From positions 10,000,001-10,064,000 of the forward strand of contig OX335664.1 of NCBI GenBank assembly GCA_946894095.1: a DNA stretch of 64,000 nucleotides, in the 5' to 3' direction. Shown here piece after piece: positions 21,966 to 32,745 of this stretch; positions within the stretch are counted from its first letter, which is position 1; each line of letters opens with the position of its first letter. Both the position numbers and the translations under genes were made by a program. The notes under the pieces are model-generated. The model was not told the DNA's origin and did no database searches. It saw only the letters and a list, made by a program, of their open reading frames with translations. The stretch comes from Incurvaria masculella. Its lineage: Eukaryota > Arthropoda > Insecta > Lepidoptera > Incurvariidae.

Positions 21966-22969
21966 AAAGGTCCGTACACTAAGCATTTTTTTAAATATTA
22001 ATTCTTAACCAGAAGCTCTTAATACAGTTTTGTCTCTAGAATCATCTCCACTAGAAACTTTGCGTATTTAAGCAATATAATTAGGTACGCCGTTATTACG
22101 TTAAGGTTGGAGACGCAAACTCACCGATGGCCCGGTGGATACGGTCTGTAGGGTTACAGTCTGTTTTACTGGTACTACATACCATTGACGCTGCTCTGTG
22201 GAACTGGCACCTCCGTTAATTAGTCTAATATTCAGAGCACTCATCGCAAAGAACCAGAACATCCTTTTACGGTTGATATAGGATTTTCGAACCCAACAGT
22301 TTTTCAAATCTGTTTCTCTGCCGCAACGGTAGAGTATAAAACTCTGTGCCGGCTAGTACCAACCTTTCCTATTGCTTTTAAAAATGTCAGTGTGTATGGT
22401 ATGTTCTTAGATTTACACCGTCGCTGTACATAATGTTTTGAAAACTTACGGTTTTCCGGTGTGGAATGCCGTGCTTGGCCGACATGTTTCGCCTCCAATG
22501 ACGGAAGCATCGTCAGGGCAACTTTGTCTCGTTTGACAGCCCGGCTCGTCAAACGGTAACTGGCGTGCGTCTGCTGCGAAGATTGTAGGTGTGGGTAGGT
22601 TCGGGCTGCCTCGTGGATGCGGATAGGCTGTCAATTTGCTGCACCAATATTTCTGCTCCCTTACTCATTTACTGAATAGGAGAAGTTCTCAACACATCTG
22701 CTTGTGTAGTTCTCCATATTGAAAAAAAAATTGGTAAGTAGAAGGTTTTCAGAGATTTTTTTTAGTTAATTTTGGTTTAATACTTTTTCTTCTTCATTTC
22801 TTTCAACTTCATTGAATCTATTGTGTGACATTCGTTCCAATTTTCTGTTATGAAATAAATTAACTTTCCACTGGGTAAGTACAAACGGCATCACCCTAGA
22901 CGCCACACATTGGGCTACCCGAGGGTGATGTGCTCTGTACTTAGAGCTCAGCCTCTGTACGGTCATTCC
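21966..22969. other. Noncoding sequence with a faint LINE tail
   Basis: At 22327-22360 the + strand recalls the LINE C-terminus at 2103 (NSVPAST). The remaining sequence, including the GC-richer 22455-22620 patch, gives no family I can name and no reliable gene. Confidence 0.3.
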
Positions 22970-23228
22970 GAGTTCGCACCTAAATTGGCGTTTACGGAAA
23001 TTCGAAGTTACGGAACATTTTCAAGCTTATTCTGTGGTTTAACTTCTTTAAGCTGTCAAAATCAAACTCGGACCGATTTGTATTAAAACGCGGAGTCAGT
23101 GTAAACGGCGACGGCGAGTAAACTGTCAAAATCAAACTGGGACTCGCAAATGTTAGTTCGCTTACATTTGAAAACGCTAGTCGATCGGTTAAGCGTAAAA
23201 CCAATTTAGGTGACAACTCGGACTTGGG
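22970..23228. mobile_element. F4 MITE, internally deleted
   Basis: Starts TTCGCACCTAAATTGGCG and ends AATTTAGGTGACAACTCGG. It is about 80 bp shorter than complete copies. Confidence 0.8.
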
Positions 23229-23389
23229 GCTCTATTAATATTTTACTAATATTGAGAATGACCGCTTAAAATATTGGTAGATTTATTTATCTCATCAACC
23301 TTTATCATATACACACATTTCAACGAATTCGCTAATCGCAAAACTTGCGATAGACAAGGCGTTTATTTTTGTATGCCTCGGTTGAGTCG

Positions 23390-23720
23390 GTTGACGTCAC
23401 TGATTACGGGGATCGGTCGCTGTGATGTGGCAACATTGCCATTGTCAGATCGCGATTGCGAGCGTGCGCGCGCGCACCGGGCGCAGCTGTCAGCAAGATT
23501 CGCGACATCTTGGCCATGAGCCATTCTACAACCATACGGATTACGCTGCAACACACAACATTAGTGATAACACCTTGCAGAATATTGCAATCGAGGTGTT
23601 ACAGTGATTGTGACATAACTAACGGTAGTGAGTGACAAGTGGTGCGAACAAAAGAAATCTGTTATTCTAATAGTGATTGGATCTGACTTTTTGCAGCACT
23701 TTTTGTGGACAAACTTTTAT
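23390..23720 (+). promoter_or_regulatory. Candidate promoter and noncoding first exon
   Basis: A repeat-free, locally GC-rich patch (23450-23515) with a CRE-type TGACGTCA at 23392-23399. Downstream, the sequence ends in TTTTAT|GTAAGT at 23720/23721, a strong 5' splice site. No repeat seen elsewhere in the window overlaps it. Spliced to the acceptor at 36481-36482 it would give a 5' untranslated leader for the gene whose first coding exon starts at 36483. The transcription start is not visible. This is inference from composition and one splice signal. Confidence 0.35.
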
Positions 23721-24773
23721 GTAAGTAGCGTTTATCTGTTTTCTCGTACTCGCGAAGTATTTAGGTCTTTGAACTGGTTTGACAGGTGCGTGTGAAGCAC
23801 AATCTCCGGCGGTTTCTCGATGCAGTCCGGCTACCTTACGCCGTGCGTTGCATGCAAAGAAAGTTTAATATTGAACGCTGTTCAACCACTGAATTTTGAC
23901 TCATGAAAATTAAACTATCTTTAAAAACCAGCCAGGCTGCTCTTTAGATTAGTACATCCTTTCTACCAACTATCTGGGTATCAGGGATGGTAGAGTAGTT
24001 TTTTAGAAACATTTTGATGTAAAAAATTCGGTCCGGAGATATCTATTTTTTTGAAAAAAAATTTTTAAAATTATTTTCTTTGTGCTCCATCGATATATTT
24101 AGTTCTGTATTGAGACGCGAACATACCTTGTCTTTCCATTTTTAAGTTGCCAACACGTCGTTACCCATAATTAAGGGTAAAATGATGGTGTGTTTTTTAG
24201 AAGCGCGAAGACGAAAGCTCGCACAGGACGTCCTGAGCGTTTGCAACCGACATGAGCCATCCCGACATGGACCAGTTAGGTTAAGGTTAATTTATAGAAG
24301 ACACGGAGCGGAAGCGACGTGTCTTCTTTAAATTAACCTTGGTAATTTTTTTTATAGACCACGGAAAAATAAATGAGTACATGGCAATACCATTTTGTCG
24401 CTGGTGTCGCTGTTTTTCCGCGCACATGTATGCACTATGACTGTTTACTCGCTACGCGTCGTCATTGCATTTGTTGGGATTTGGATGCTGTCTTCACATT
24501 TATAACATTTAGGGAGTGGTGAAAGTGGACACGTTTGGTTTTAAATACTTTCATTTGTGCGAAAAGGACGCAGTATTCGTGTTTATTCAGTGTTTGTGGA
24601 TGCAAATGACAGAAATTTCGTCACAAATTCAAAGTTGAGATTTTTTTTTTAATGTTTTTTTTTCGATTTCCGGACCCCAATTTTGATTTAGAATAACGTA
24701 TTTTGAGGCCTTTAGTAGGTATATATATATTTTTTTCTTAGTTTTCGCGATGTACTAATCTAAAGAATTTCCA
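23721..24773 (+). other. Unassigned, mostly unique sequence
   Basis: Presumed intron. It holds a hairpin at 24285-24338 (GGTTAATTTATAGAAGACAC pairing with GTGTCTTCTTTAAATTAACC) but no repeat family seen elsewhere and no coding frame. Confidence 0.4.
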
Positions 24774-25054
24774 CCAGCCAAGTGCGAGCGCGATTTACAC
24801 ACTAAGGGTTCCGTACCATCGTACAAGATTTAACACCAAATAATCATGTTTTTTGTATACCCTTTATTTTTTATTATTTCGTAACGTTGTTGTTATTGTG
24901 GCAAAATAAATACACAATCTGTGAAAATTTCACCTGCCTACCTATTACGGTTCATGAGATACAGCCCTGTGACAGACGAACGGACGGACGGACGGACAGC
25001 GGAGGCGTAGTAATAGGGTTCCGTTGGCACGCTTTAGGTACGGAACCCTTAAAA
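24774..25054 (+). mobile_element. F1 element
   Basis: Head altered (CAGCCAAGTGCGAGCGCG), four GACG units, and end GGTACGGAACCCTTAAAA. Confidence 0.8.
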
Positions 25055-25183
25055 TGGGTTACATATCCATACTGCCTGATATGTACAGACTAATACCCCT
25101 TACAAGAAAAATATCCTTCTAGTATACCTTGATGGTATACCATCTCATAAAAGCAAAAGTTGCCAACTACAGTGTTCGCAGGA

Positions 25184-25715
25184 TTAAGGTGGCCCCAACC
25201 TGCTCAACTCCCCATACAAACGGGGAAATAAGATCACTCCCATATTTCTTGTCAGAGATCCCAAATTTTGCTTAAAAGAGCTTTATTTGATCGAACTAGA
25301 TGTCTGATGACCGTTGGTATTGTAAAATTGTGTTTGGTTTCTAAGTTATAAGGTCCGAAAGTTAGAAATTTTCGTGTGTTTTATACAATAACTTTGCAGG
25401 TTTATTACGCAATGATAAAGTAAGAACATCTTAAAAAGATTAGTCATCAGACATACCTAGCTTATTTAATCAAGATTTATAATATATTTGGTTTTTGTTA
25501 GATTTTTAACTACAGCGGTCGTGGTTTACTTTTAGCTATAAGTCGTTTTGAAATCAAAATTTTCGTAAATATTACCAAATCATACACTATGCACATTGTC
25601 TTTTTTGTGGACATGTTGCATCTTCCTCAGAGACAGAGAAGGTCCCAGAGCGCAATAGCACGGTTTTGTACCGTGCCCGCGAATGAGTTAGTCCCGCCGG
25701 GTTGGGCCACCTTAA
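25184..25715 (+). mobile_element. F3 MITE, complete, TTAA on both sides
   Basis: TTAA at 25184-25187 and 25712-25715 bracket inverted ends GGTGGCCCCAACC and GGTTGGGCCACC. Length is 532 bp including both TTAA. A ~30-bp deletion removes the TCACGGAGCC region. Confidence 0.9.
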
Positions 25716-26037
25716 TAGGGAAAATAAGGCAGTTAGTGAGGTTTGCATTAACTTATTTTCAACTAGAAGGCTTCTTTTGGGACAGTTGTTGGCATAAATG
25801 GGGCCGGGTTTTGGAGGGAGGGTATCGCAGGGTATAATGCAGACCCCCACTAGAGGGTTGAGGGGGCGAAATCACGTAACCACAGAACAATTAGGAGGTA
25901 AGAATTGTGAAGTGGGCGGAACTCGCGCGCCGGTTTTTAGCGGGGACACGCTCACTTCTTACGCGCATGATTCACTCCTCTGTGGCTGTCCTGTGCATTA
26001 ACTTATCCGTGATACAATCTAAAATTGAAAAGGAGTA

Positions 26038-26116
26038 ATGCCGTACTGTGCCATAATAACGTGCAAACACGACCGCCGGCGCACAACCTTCATAATGGAG
26101 AAGTTTCGTATCACCG
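26038..26116 (+). CDS. Candidate short 5' coding exon, unrecognised
   Basis: An ATG at 26038 opens MPYCAIITCKHDRRRTT and then FIMEKFRIT. It runs without a stop to a strong 5' splice site, CCG|GTAAGT, at 26116/26117, ending after one base of a codon. The M-P-x-C-x4-C start and basic stretch faintly recall THAP-type zinc-finger starts, but the later ligands would be in another exon and are not seen. Spliced to the acceptor before 36483, the frame would miss that exon's main frame and stop within about 20 codons. It therefore belongs to another gene, acts only as an upstream frame, or is spurious. The sequence around it is GC-richer and free of the window's repeats. Confidence 0.25.
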
Positions 26117-26589
26117 GTAAGTTTCATTTACATGAATAGCGATAAAACTTACGACAAATGCATTACGAAATAATATGGCGTCGCGGCGTCATTTTTCTCG
26201 CCGGGTCATGTCTCGCTACATTGTTTGTGACCACGTGCGTGTGAGGCGCTCGGCCGTGTTCGAAAGTGGCGTAAAATTTGATTGCAAACAGTATTTGAAT
26301 TCCAACATAGAGTCATTACGTTAAGGTTCATATTTAATAAAACAAATGTGGATTTGTTGTTTGGTTATCGATTAAGAAGGGATAGCCAATTGCGACTGTT
26401 ATACATTCGCGGAGCAAAAAGGTCTTAAGTAAAGCGGTAACAGCGGTCCTGGAACAAATTTACAAACGTTTCACTTCCTGCCTCCTCAATATTCCGTGCA
26501 CGTAACTGTTAAATTTATCGGTGCCTGAATGTCAGTTCCACGGCCGTTAAGAAATATTAACTAGGTTTTTCTGTTATCCATATTAATAT
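26117..26589. other. Unassigned sequence
   Basis: Presumed intron, with a GC-richer 26190-26270 patch. No gene or family recognised. Confidence 0.35.
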
Positions 26590-26860
26590 AATAATTACAA
26601 ACGTAACTGTGTCTCTCTGTTGACTTTACACACATAGAACAAATTTTGATAAATTTCATTATAGAGATATACTGGTCCTTGAAGAAGGACATAGGCACTA
26701 ATTGTGGCGAAAATTAAACTCTAAAGGTTTGAAATAGGGGATAAAAGTTTGTATGGGGAACTCATATAATATCTCAGAAATAAGTCGGCCCGACATCAGT
26801 CCATAACGACATTGACCCAAGCGGAACTGGGTACCTCAGCTAGTTATACATAAAAATAAC
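26590..26860 (-). mobile_element. RTE-like LINE or SINE 3' part (F11)
   Basis: Shows the pattern common in arthropod genomes: AACTGTGTCTCTCTGTTGAC, a ...TTTTGATAAATTTCAT... stretch, CTTGAAGAAGGACATAGGC, then CAGCTAGTTATA. Relatives are at 35146-35455, 45990-46065 and 49538-49770. The family assignment is from style only. Confidence 0.45.
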
Positions 26861-27004
26861 TAAGCATACCCGGCAAAAAAACTATATATTAATACACTTC
26901 CAAAACGACAAGCAATGAGCTAAGTCTACCGACAATTTCATTAGAACCTGCCAATAATACCACCCCTGAAGTGGTTTTGCGAGACCAAACTCTCCCTTAA
27001 TCAC

Positions 27005-27240
27005 AGAGCAAATTGTATGTATTGATTACGGGAAGAGGGACTGTAGGAGAATTCCAAATTATGGGTATACAGCAGGTGGCGAAATTGGTTAGACGCAATA
27101 CCCGCGAATGGCATGTTTCGCTGGTTCGGGTCCAGCCTTGCAGTATATTCGTAAAGTAGTTCATTTTACAGGGATCTTTCTTTAATTAATGTGCCCTTAC
27201 TTCACGGTCGATTATACATACAAACATGTCATAATCTTCT
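27005..27240 (+). repeat. F10 repeat
   Basis: GATTACGGGAAGAGGGACTG, GAATTCCAAATTATGGG and CAGGGATCTTTCTTTAATTA match the copies at 1505-1850 and 63405-63700. Confidence 0.65.
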
Positions 27241-27241
27241 A

Positions 27242-27549
27242 TAACAATTATCTGACTATAATTTTACTAATAAACATATGGACTTACTATATCGGGTAGA
27301 TAAGCAGAATCGGCCCTTAGGGCTGATTTTTCAATAGTCAGATAAACAGTCAGATAACTATTTGATGGATTTATTTACGCTTCTGCTTATCCATCCGATA
27401 TAGTAAGTCCATATGTTTATTATTAAAGTTATAGTCGGATAATTGTGATAGAAGACATGATTCTCCGACAATGACAATCCTTCTTTTGACAAACATGAAT
27501 TTGCACTATCAGTCCGATAGTACTATTTGAGGATTGAAAAATCGGCCCT
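27242..27549. mobile_element. F9 MITE plus an inverted partial copy
   Basis: The complete unit at 27318-27549 runs from TTAGGGCTGATTTTTCAA to TTGAAAAATCGGCCCTTAA. Bases 27242-27316 are the inverted counterpart of 27380-27462 (ACATATGGACTTACTATATC against GATATAGTAAGTCCATATGT), so the region folds on itself. Confidence 0.75.
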
Positions 27550-28127
27550 TAAATGGTATAAATTTTAATAGTATTTTTTAAAAATATATCTTTTACATCT
27601 GCCATGCTTGCTGGAGAGCTTTTTGGAATAATAATTAACTTTTGAACTTGTTTTTGTACCACCTAATTGGTGCGTAAACACTTCTCACTGGTGAATGTTG
27701 TTATAAATATTATCTCTTCAATTCCACAATGCAACAACGATTGTGAATGACAGAGTGAATCATACAAAATTACTGTGCGTGCGGGTGTGATGGTATGTAA
27801 TTTAGTACCATTCCAAAATACCTCCACCAAACACTAGGTGGGTATATATCTTACGAAGGTAAGCAAGTTTTTTTTTGTGCACAGCTAACTAGCATCAATT
27901 TTTTGCATCGATGAAGTTGGTTGTGAATATTTCTTTAATTTGTCACGAGTTTTTTTGATAAAACAGTTACACGGCTGTTTGGTTGTCGTGAGCTGCAATT
28001 TTGCGGTTGAGCGTACGTGCATAGCGACGATGCACCGGCGGCAACTAGCCTGCATCCGTTCCAATATAGATTGAATAGGAAAGCATAGATAGCTATATAA
28101 GCATATTTATAGCACATTTTTCTATAC
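27550..28127. other. Unassigned noncoding sequence
   Basis: No gene or known repeat seen. Short frames on the minus strand have no recognisable motif. Confidence 0.35.
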
Positions 28128-28775
28128 AGGGTGTTAACGGAGGTATGGTCCAAACGTTAACCACATGTTCCTTGGCATATTTGGAGCAAAAAAAGCAGAT
28201 AATTTTTTTTTCTAAGACTGAAAAAATCGTCCTCCCCATACATTTTGTGTGTAGGTATTTACAGTGTATTTTTTTTCATGTGACTGAACATGGATGGCCA
28301 ATACCACACCTTCTGTCATGGTATTAGCCCAACACACCACATGGGAACTAGGTTCCATGCCAGGACCTTCCTTATATTGCACGGCTACATTGAACTGGAT
28401 GGAAAACACGGATAATTTTCATTGCCGCTTCGACCATCGTTCATCCAATGCGATGGTACCAACCCGGGCGGGATTAACCCTACCACCTAGTAAGTAAGGA
28501 AGGGGACCTACAGTTTTAACGTGGAATCCGAACCACGGCCAGCCTCTCTCAACGGTCGAATGGTCACCCATCCACGACCAGACCGGACCCAGCGTTGCTT
28601 AACTTCGGAGAGCGATCGCCGAAGTGTCGCGCCACTGGGCCATTGAGGCTGAATTATGGGGATGACAATTTTTTTTACGTTGGACAACAAAATGTCTTCT
28701 TCCTTTTTGCTCCAAATGTGTCAAGGAATACGTGGTTAGCTTTTGGACCATAACTTTGTTACCACCCGTATATAG
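28128..28775. mobile_element. F8 MITE interrupted by a 5S-headed SINE
   Basis: F8 runs 28128-28262 (GGTGTTAACGGAGGTATGGT) and 28650-28775 (ATTATGGGGATGAC, then GTGGTTAGCTTTTGGACCAT). It is the same family as the element broken by the palindrome at 13769. Confidence 0.8.
28268..28649 (-). mobile_element. F2 SINE with 5S-rRNA-like head, nested in F8
   Basis: Near-identical to the element at 5709-6099. On the minus strand CCGAAGTTAAGCAACGC and GGATGGGTGACCATTC are preserved around 28563-28625, preceded by CAATGGCCCAGTGGCGCGAC. Confidence 0.85.
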
Positions 28776-28984
28776 CATTTATTTAAAAAAATTATTGTGG
28801 TTTCCATATTAAATTTATTGTAAATAAAATTACAATGAACTAAAGCTATCTTGAATTAATATTAAACAGTCTAACATCTGAAAGTAACGCGTTTGGTGTC
28901 TAGAACTCCGCAAAGAAATAAACAAACATACATACATGGCTGATAAACACATTATATATAAACCCTATAAACATTACATATTAC

Positions 28985-29230
28985 ATTATTTATTTTTATT
29001 TATTTATTTATTTATTTATTTATTTGATGAACGAGCAGCCTAAGCTGATGTGTTCATGTCTGGGCTCACTGGTGCTTTGTTATTACGGCTACTTTAGTTT
29101 TGTGTTTTTAGGTGTTTGTCAAGCCTGTTTTTAAAAGAATTGGTGGTGGGTGCTTCAACGACATCTTCTGGCAACTTGTTCCACATTTCAACTGCTCTAT
29201 TCGACAGGAAGTGTTGTCTCGGATAAAATA
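28985..29230 (-). pseudogene. LINE 3' end with RT C-terminus
   Basis: The minus strand encodes RQHFLSNRAVEMWNKLPEDV, then VEAPTTNSFKNRLDKHLKT and a stop near 29098. This W-N-x-L-P ... F-K-x-R-L-D motif marks the end of a CR1/Jockey-type reverse transcriptase. A short 3' untranslated region and a (TTTA)n tail (28988-29024) follow. It is 5'-truncated and dead. Confidence 0.75.
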
Positions 29231-29250
29231 AAATAATGTAAAGGAAATAA

Positions 29251-29529
29251 AAAACCGGCCAATTGTGAGTCGGACTCGCACACGAAGGGTTCCGTACTAT
29301 GTATTATGATACAAGAGTTGCCCCAAATAAATCACGTTTCTTGTATGGTGGCACCCTTTAATTTTTATTTGTCGTTATAGCGGCAACAGAAATAAACACT
29401 CTGTGAAAATTTCAGCTGTCAACATATCACGGTTCATTAGATACAGCCCTGTGACGGACGGACGGACGGACAGCGGAGGTTTAGTAATAGGGTTCCGTTT
29501 GGCACCTTTTTGGTACGGAACCCTAAAAA
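29251..29529 (+). mobile_element. F1 element
   Basis: AAAACCGGCCAATTGTGAG to GGTACGGAACCCTAAAAA, three to four GACG units. Confidence 0.85.
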
Positions 29530-29534
29530 TAGAA

Positions 29535-29636
29535 ATCGTTTTAGCGCAGATCATTGCGTTCTATCTTATGATCAAAGCGCTCCGCTTGATAAGGTGTGAA
29601 GTATTTTTGTGGCATATTCTGTGCGCTAAAACGTTT
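29535..29636. repeat. Short foldback
   Basis: ATCGTTTTAGCGCAGA pairs with TGTGCGCTAAAACGTTTT about 100 bp away. Inner TTGATAAGGTG-type segments only partly pair. Confidence 0.5.
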
Positions 29637-29781
29637 TTCCACGTACCGGCTAATTTGTATGCATTCTTGGCGCCGAGCCAACCAGCGTGCTGTCTGCCAG
29701 CGGATGAACTTCACATACGCATTGAATAACATTTATTTACGCTGAGTTCAGTCGACCTGTGACGAGTGATATAGCGCTCAA

Positions 29782-30329
29782 TTAAGGTGGCCCAACCCGG
29801 CGGGCCCAACTCATTCGCGGGCACGGTACAAAACCGTGCTGTTGCGCTCTGGGACCTTCTCTGTTTCAAAGTATAAGTCAGGCTCCCTGATGAGGAAGAT
29901 GCAACATGTCCACAAAAAAGACAATGGTGCATAGTGTATGATTTGGTAAGATTTACGAAAATTTTAATTTCAAAACGTCTTATAGCTAAAAGTAAACCAC
30001 GACCGCTGTAGTCGAAAATCTAACAAAAACCAAATAGATTATAAATCTTGATTAAATAGGCTATGTCTGATGACTAATCTTTTTAAGATGTTCTTACTCT
30101 ATCATTGCGTAATCCACCTCCAAGTTATTGTATGAAACGCGCGAAAAATTCGAACTTTCGGACCTTATAACTTAGAAACCAAACACAATTTATAATGCCA
30201 ACGGTCATCAGACATCTAGTTCGATCAAATAAAGCTATTTTGAGCAAAATTTTGGATCCTGACAAGAAATATGGGCGTGATCTTCTTTCCCCTTTTGTAT
30301 GGGGAGATGAGCGGGTTGGGCCACCTTAA
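29782..30329 (-). mobile_element. F3 MITE, complete, TTAA on both sides
   Basis: TTAAGGTGGCCCAACCCGG at the left and GGGTTGGGCCACCTTAA at the right, 548 bp. It contains the full order of F3 blocks in reverse. Confidence 0.9.
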
Positions 30330-30544
30330 GACGGTAGTTATCCTACCGATCCCCGGGCGATAACTGTTTACAGTTATTTATTTATTGTATTTGGTATCAA
30401 AACAGATATACATATTTAATAGTTAACAGGATGTCCAAATGACTAAATATATACATATCCAGCAGCATGACACACAGGTAAGTAAACACAAGACACAAGG
30501 ATAAATCACAACAAAAGAAAATCACAAAAAAAAAACAATGCAAT

Positions 30545-30656
30545 ATAAGGAAGGTCCTGGCATGGCACCTAGTTCCCATGTGGTGTGTTAGGCTAATATC
30601 TCAGTTTGATCGTCAGTTCGATATTAGCCATCCATGTCCAGTTACATAAAAAACCG
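30545..30656 (+). mobile_element. F2 SINE tail fragment
   Basis: GGAAGGTCCTGGCATGGCAC to CCATGTCCAGTTACATAAAA. Only the last ~110 bp is present. Confidence 0.7.
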
Positions 30657-30667
30657 CCTTCTGTTTT

Positions 30668-31012
30668 CCGTTCCGTTTTCAACCTATGGGTACGGAACCC
30701 TAAAAAAAACCGGCCAAGCGCGAGTCGGACTCGCACACGAAGGGTTCCGTACAATCATACAAAATTTACGACAGAAAAAATAAGTTTTTTGTATGGGCCC
30801 CCCTTTATTTTTTATTATTTTTTAATTTTACCTATTTGTTGTTATAGCGGCAAAATAAATACATACTCTGTCAAAATTTCAGCTGCCTACCTATTATGGT
30901 TCATGAGATACAACCCTGTGACAGACGGACAGACGGACGGACGGACGGACGGACGGACAGCGGAGGCTTAGTAATAGGGTTCCGTTTTCACCCTTTGGGT
31001 ACGGAACCCTAA
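30668..31012 (+). mobile_element. F1 element preceded by an F1 3' end
   Basis: A 3' hairpin fragment (30668-30706) shares its A run with the head of a full F1 copy (30704-31012) containing about seven GACG-type units. Confidence 0.85.
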
Positions 31013-31045
31013 TGATCGAGCTACACCATCAATCTACGTATTTAC

Positions 31046-31211
31046 TTTTTAGGGATCCGTACCCAAAGGGTGAAAACGGAACCTTATTTCTAAGCCTCCG
31101 CTGTCCGTTCGTCTGTCACAGGGCTGTATCTCATGAACCGTAATAGGTGGTAGGCAGCTGAAATTTTCACTGAGTGTGTTTTTATTTTGCCGCTATAACG
31201 ACAAATAGGTA
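31046..31211 (-). mobile_element. F1 element, 5'-truncated
   Basis: TTTTTAGGGATCCGTACCCA through TGCCGCTATAACGACAAATA. The head is absent and only one CCGT unit remains. Confidence 0.8.
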
Positions 31212-31429
31212 GTACCTCATCATACTGCAATACAAATAACACATGACTAACCTTCACTGACCAACATAATGAATAACATTTTGTGCTGTATGGGTTCCGG
31301 CAAGTAAAAATAATACAATTGGGCCCTATGCATTTCTTGCCGTGCATCTCGTAAAAGCCGAGTAAGGGTTTGGTCGTACGTGGTTCGGATCAATTTTCAA
31401 CTTTAGGTTACTGTACTTACTTACTAGGT

Positions 31430-31595
31430 GAATGAACGATGGCCGAAGCAACAAACAAAATGTTCCGTGTTTTCATCCAATTCAATGTAGCCGTGGTGTA
31501 TAAGAAGGTTCTGGCATGGCACCTAGTTCCCATGAGGTGTGCTAGGCTAATGTCATGGCGGTATGTTGGTTAGCCATCCATACCGTCACATACAT
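31430..31595 (+). mobile_element. F2 SINE, 3' part
   Basis: GAACGATGGCCGAAGC, CAATTCAATGTAGCCGTGG and GGTTAGCCATCCATACC are present. The head is absent. Confidence 0.65.
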
Positions 31596-31649
31596 TTCCC
31601 CTCCCAAAATGGAGACACAAGATAAAATGAATGCCCATAAAATGCGCAG

Positions 31650-32400
31650 TTAAGGTGGCCCAACCCGGCGGGACAAACTCATTCGCGGGCACGGTACAAA
31701 ACCGTGCAGTTGCGCTCAATGGCTCTGGGACCTTCTCTGTTTAAAAAAAAACCGGCCAAGTGCGAGTCGGACTCGCACACGAAGGGTTCCGTACCATCGT
31801 AGAGAAAAAAACAAAAAATCACGTTTTTTGTATGGGAGCCCCCTTTAATTTTAATTATTTTTAATCTTACCTATTTGTTGTTATAGCGGCAAAACAAATA
31901 CACACTCTGTGAAGATTTCAGCTGTCTACCTGTTACGGTTAGGTTAGGTTAGTAACAGACGGACAGACGGACAGACGGACGGACGGACGGACGGACGGAC
32001 GGACGGACGGACGGACAGCGGAGGCTTAGTAATAGGGTTCCGTTTTCACCCTTTGGGTACGGAACCCTAAAAAGACAGGCTCCGTGATGAGGAAGATGCA
32101 ACACGTCCACAAAGCAGACAATGCGCAAAGTGATTGATTTGGTTAGAATTACAAAAATAACAATTTCAAAACGACTTATAGCTGAAAGTAAATCACGGAC
32201 GCTGTAGTCAAAAATCAAATAAAAATTAAATTGATTTTCTGATCTGATCATAAATTGCTTTGTGTAATAGACGTCGTCGTTCGACGTAATAGAGTGTCGT
32301 TGACTAATAGACGACGAAACTTATTGTATAAAACGCGCGAAAATTTCGGATCTTATAACTTAAAACCATATAGGCGAAATTGTATGCCAAGCTACGTATA
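31650..32400 (-). mobile_element. F3 MITE split by an F1 element and 3'-truncated
   Basis: Starts TTAAGGTGGCCCAACCCGG at 31650, is interrupted after CTTCTCTGTTT, and continues at 32074 with GACAGGCTCCGTGATGAGG. It fades near 32390, where another F1 begins. Confidence 0.85.
31743..32073 (+). mobile_element. F1 element nested in F3, long GACG array
   Basis: Full length with a GACG/GACAGACG array of about 14 units at 31960-32017. The GAGATACAGCCCTG block is replaced by GGTTAGGTTAGT. Confidence 0.9.
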
Positions 32401-32566
32401 TTTTTAGGGTTCCGTACCCAAAGGGTGCCAAACGGAACCCTATTACTAATCCTCCGCTGTCCGTCCGTCCGTCCGTCCGTCTGTCACAGAGCTGTATCTC
32501 ATGAACCGTAATAGGTAGGCAGCTGAAATTTTCACAGCGTGTGTATTTATTTTGCCGCTACAACAG
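32401..32566 (-). mobile_element. F1 element, 5'-truncated
   Basis: TTTTTAGGGTTCCGTACCCA to ATTTATTTTGCCGCTACAAC. It then changes abruptly into LINE-like sequence. Confidence 0.8.
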
Positions 32567-32745
32567 CTCCTAAGGAGGATCCCATAAAAAAACCTGATTA
32601 TCTCGTGTTGAATATTGCACGATGGCTAAATAAATGGAGCAACAATGGAATAACGCTCGAATATAGTGTACCTAAATTATTTAACTCAATTCCACTGCTT
32701 GTACGGAAAGACCATCCTGAATCTAAATTTAAAAAAATATATTAA
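32567..32745 (+). pseudogene. Probable LINE RT C-terminal fragment
   Basis: The open frame ends ...PKLFNSIPLLVRKDHPESKF and then KKIY and a stop at 32745. The F-N-S-I-P ... S-K-F-K pattern resembles non-LTR reverse-transcriptase ends. The frame continues upstream for about 35 codons (DPIKKPDYLVLNIARWLNKW) without an assignment. AT-rich sequence follows. Confidence 0.4.
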
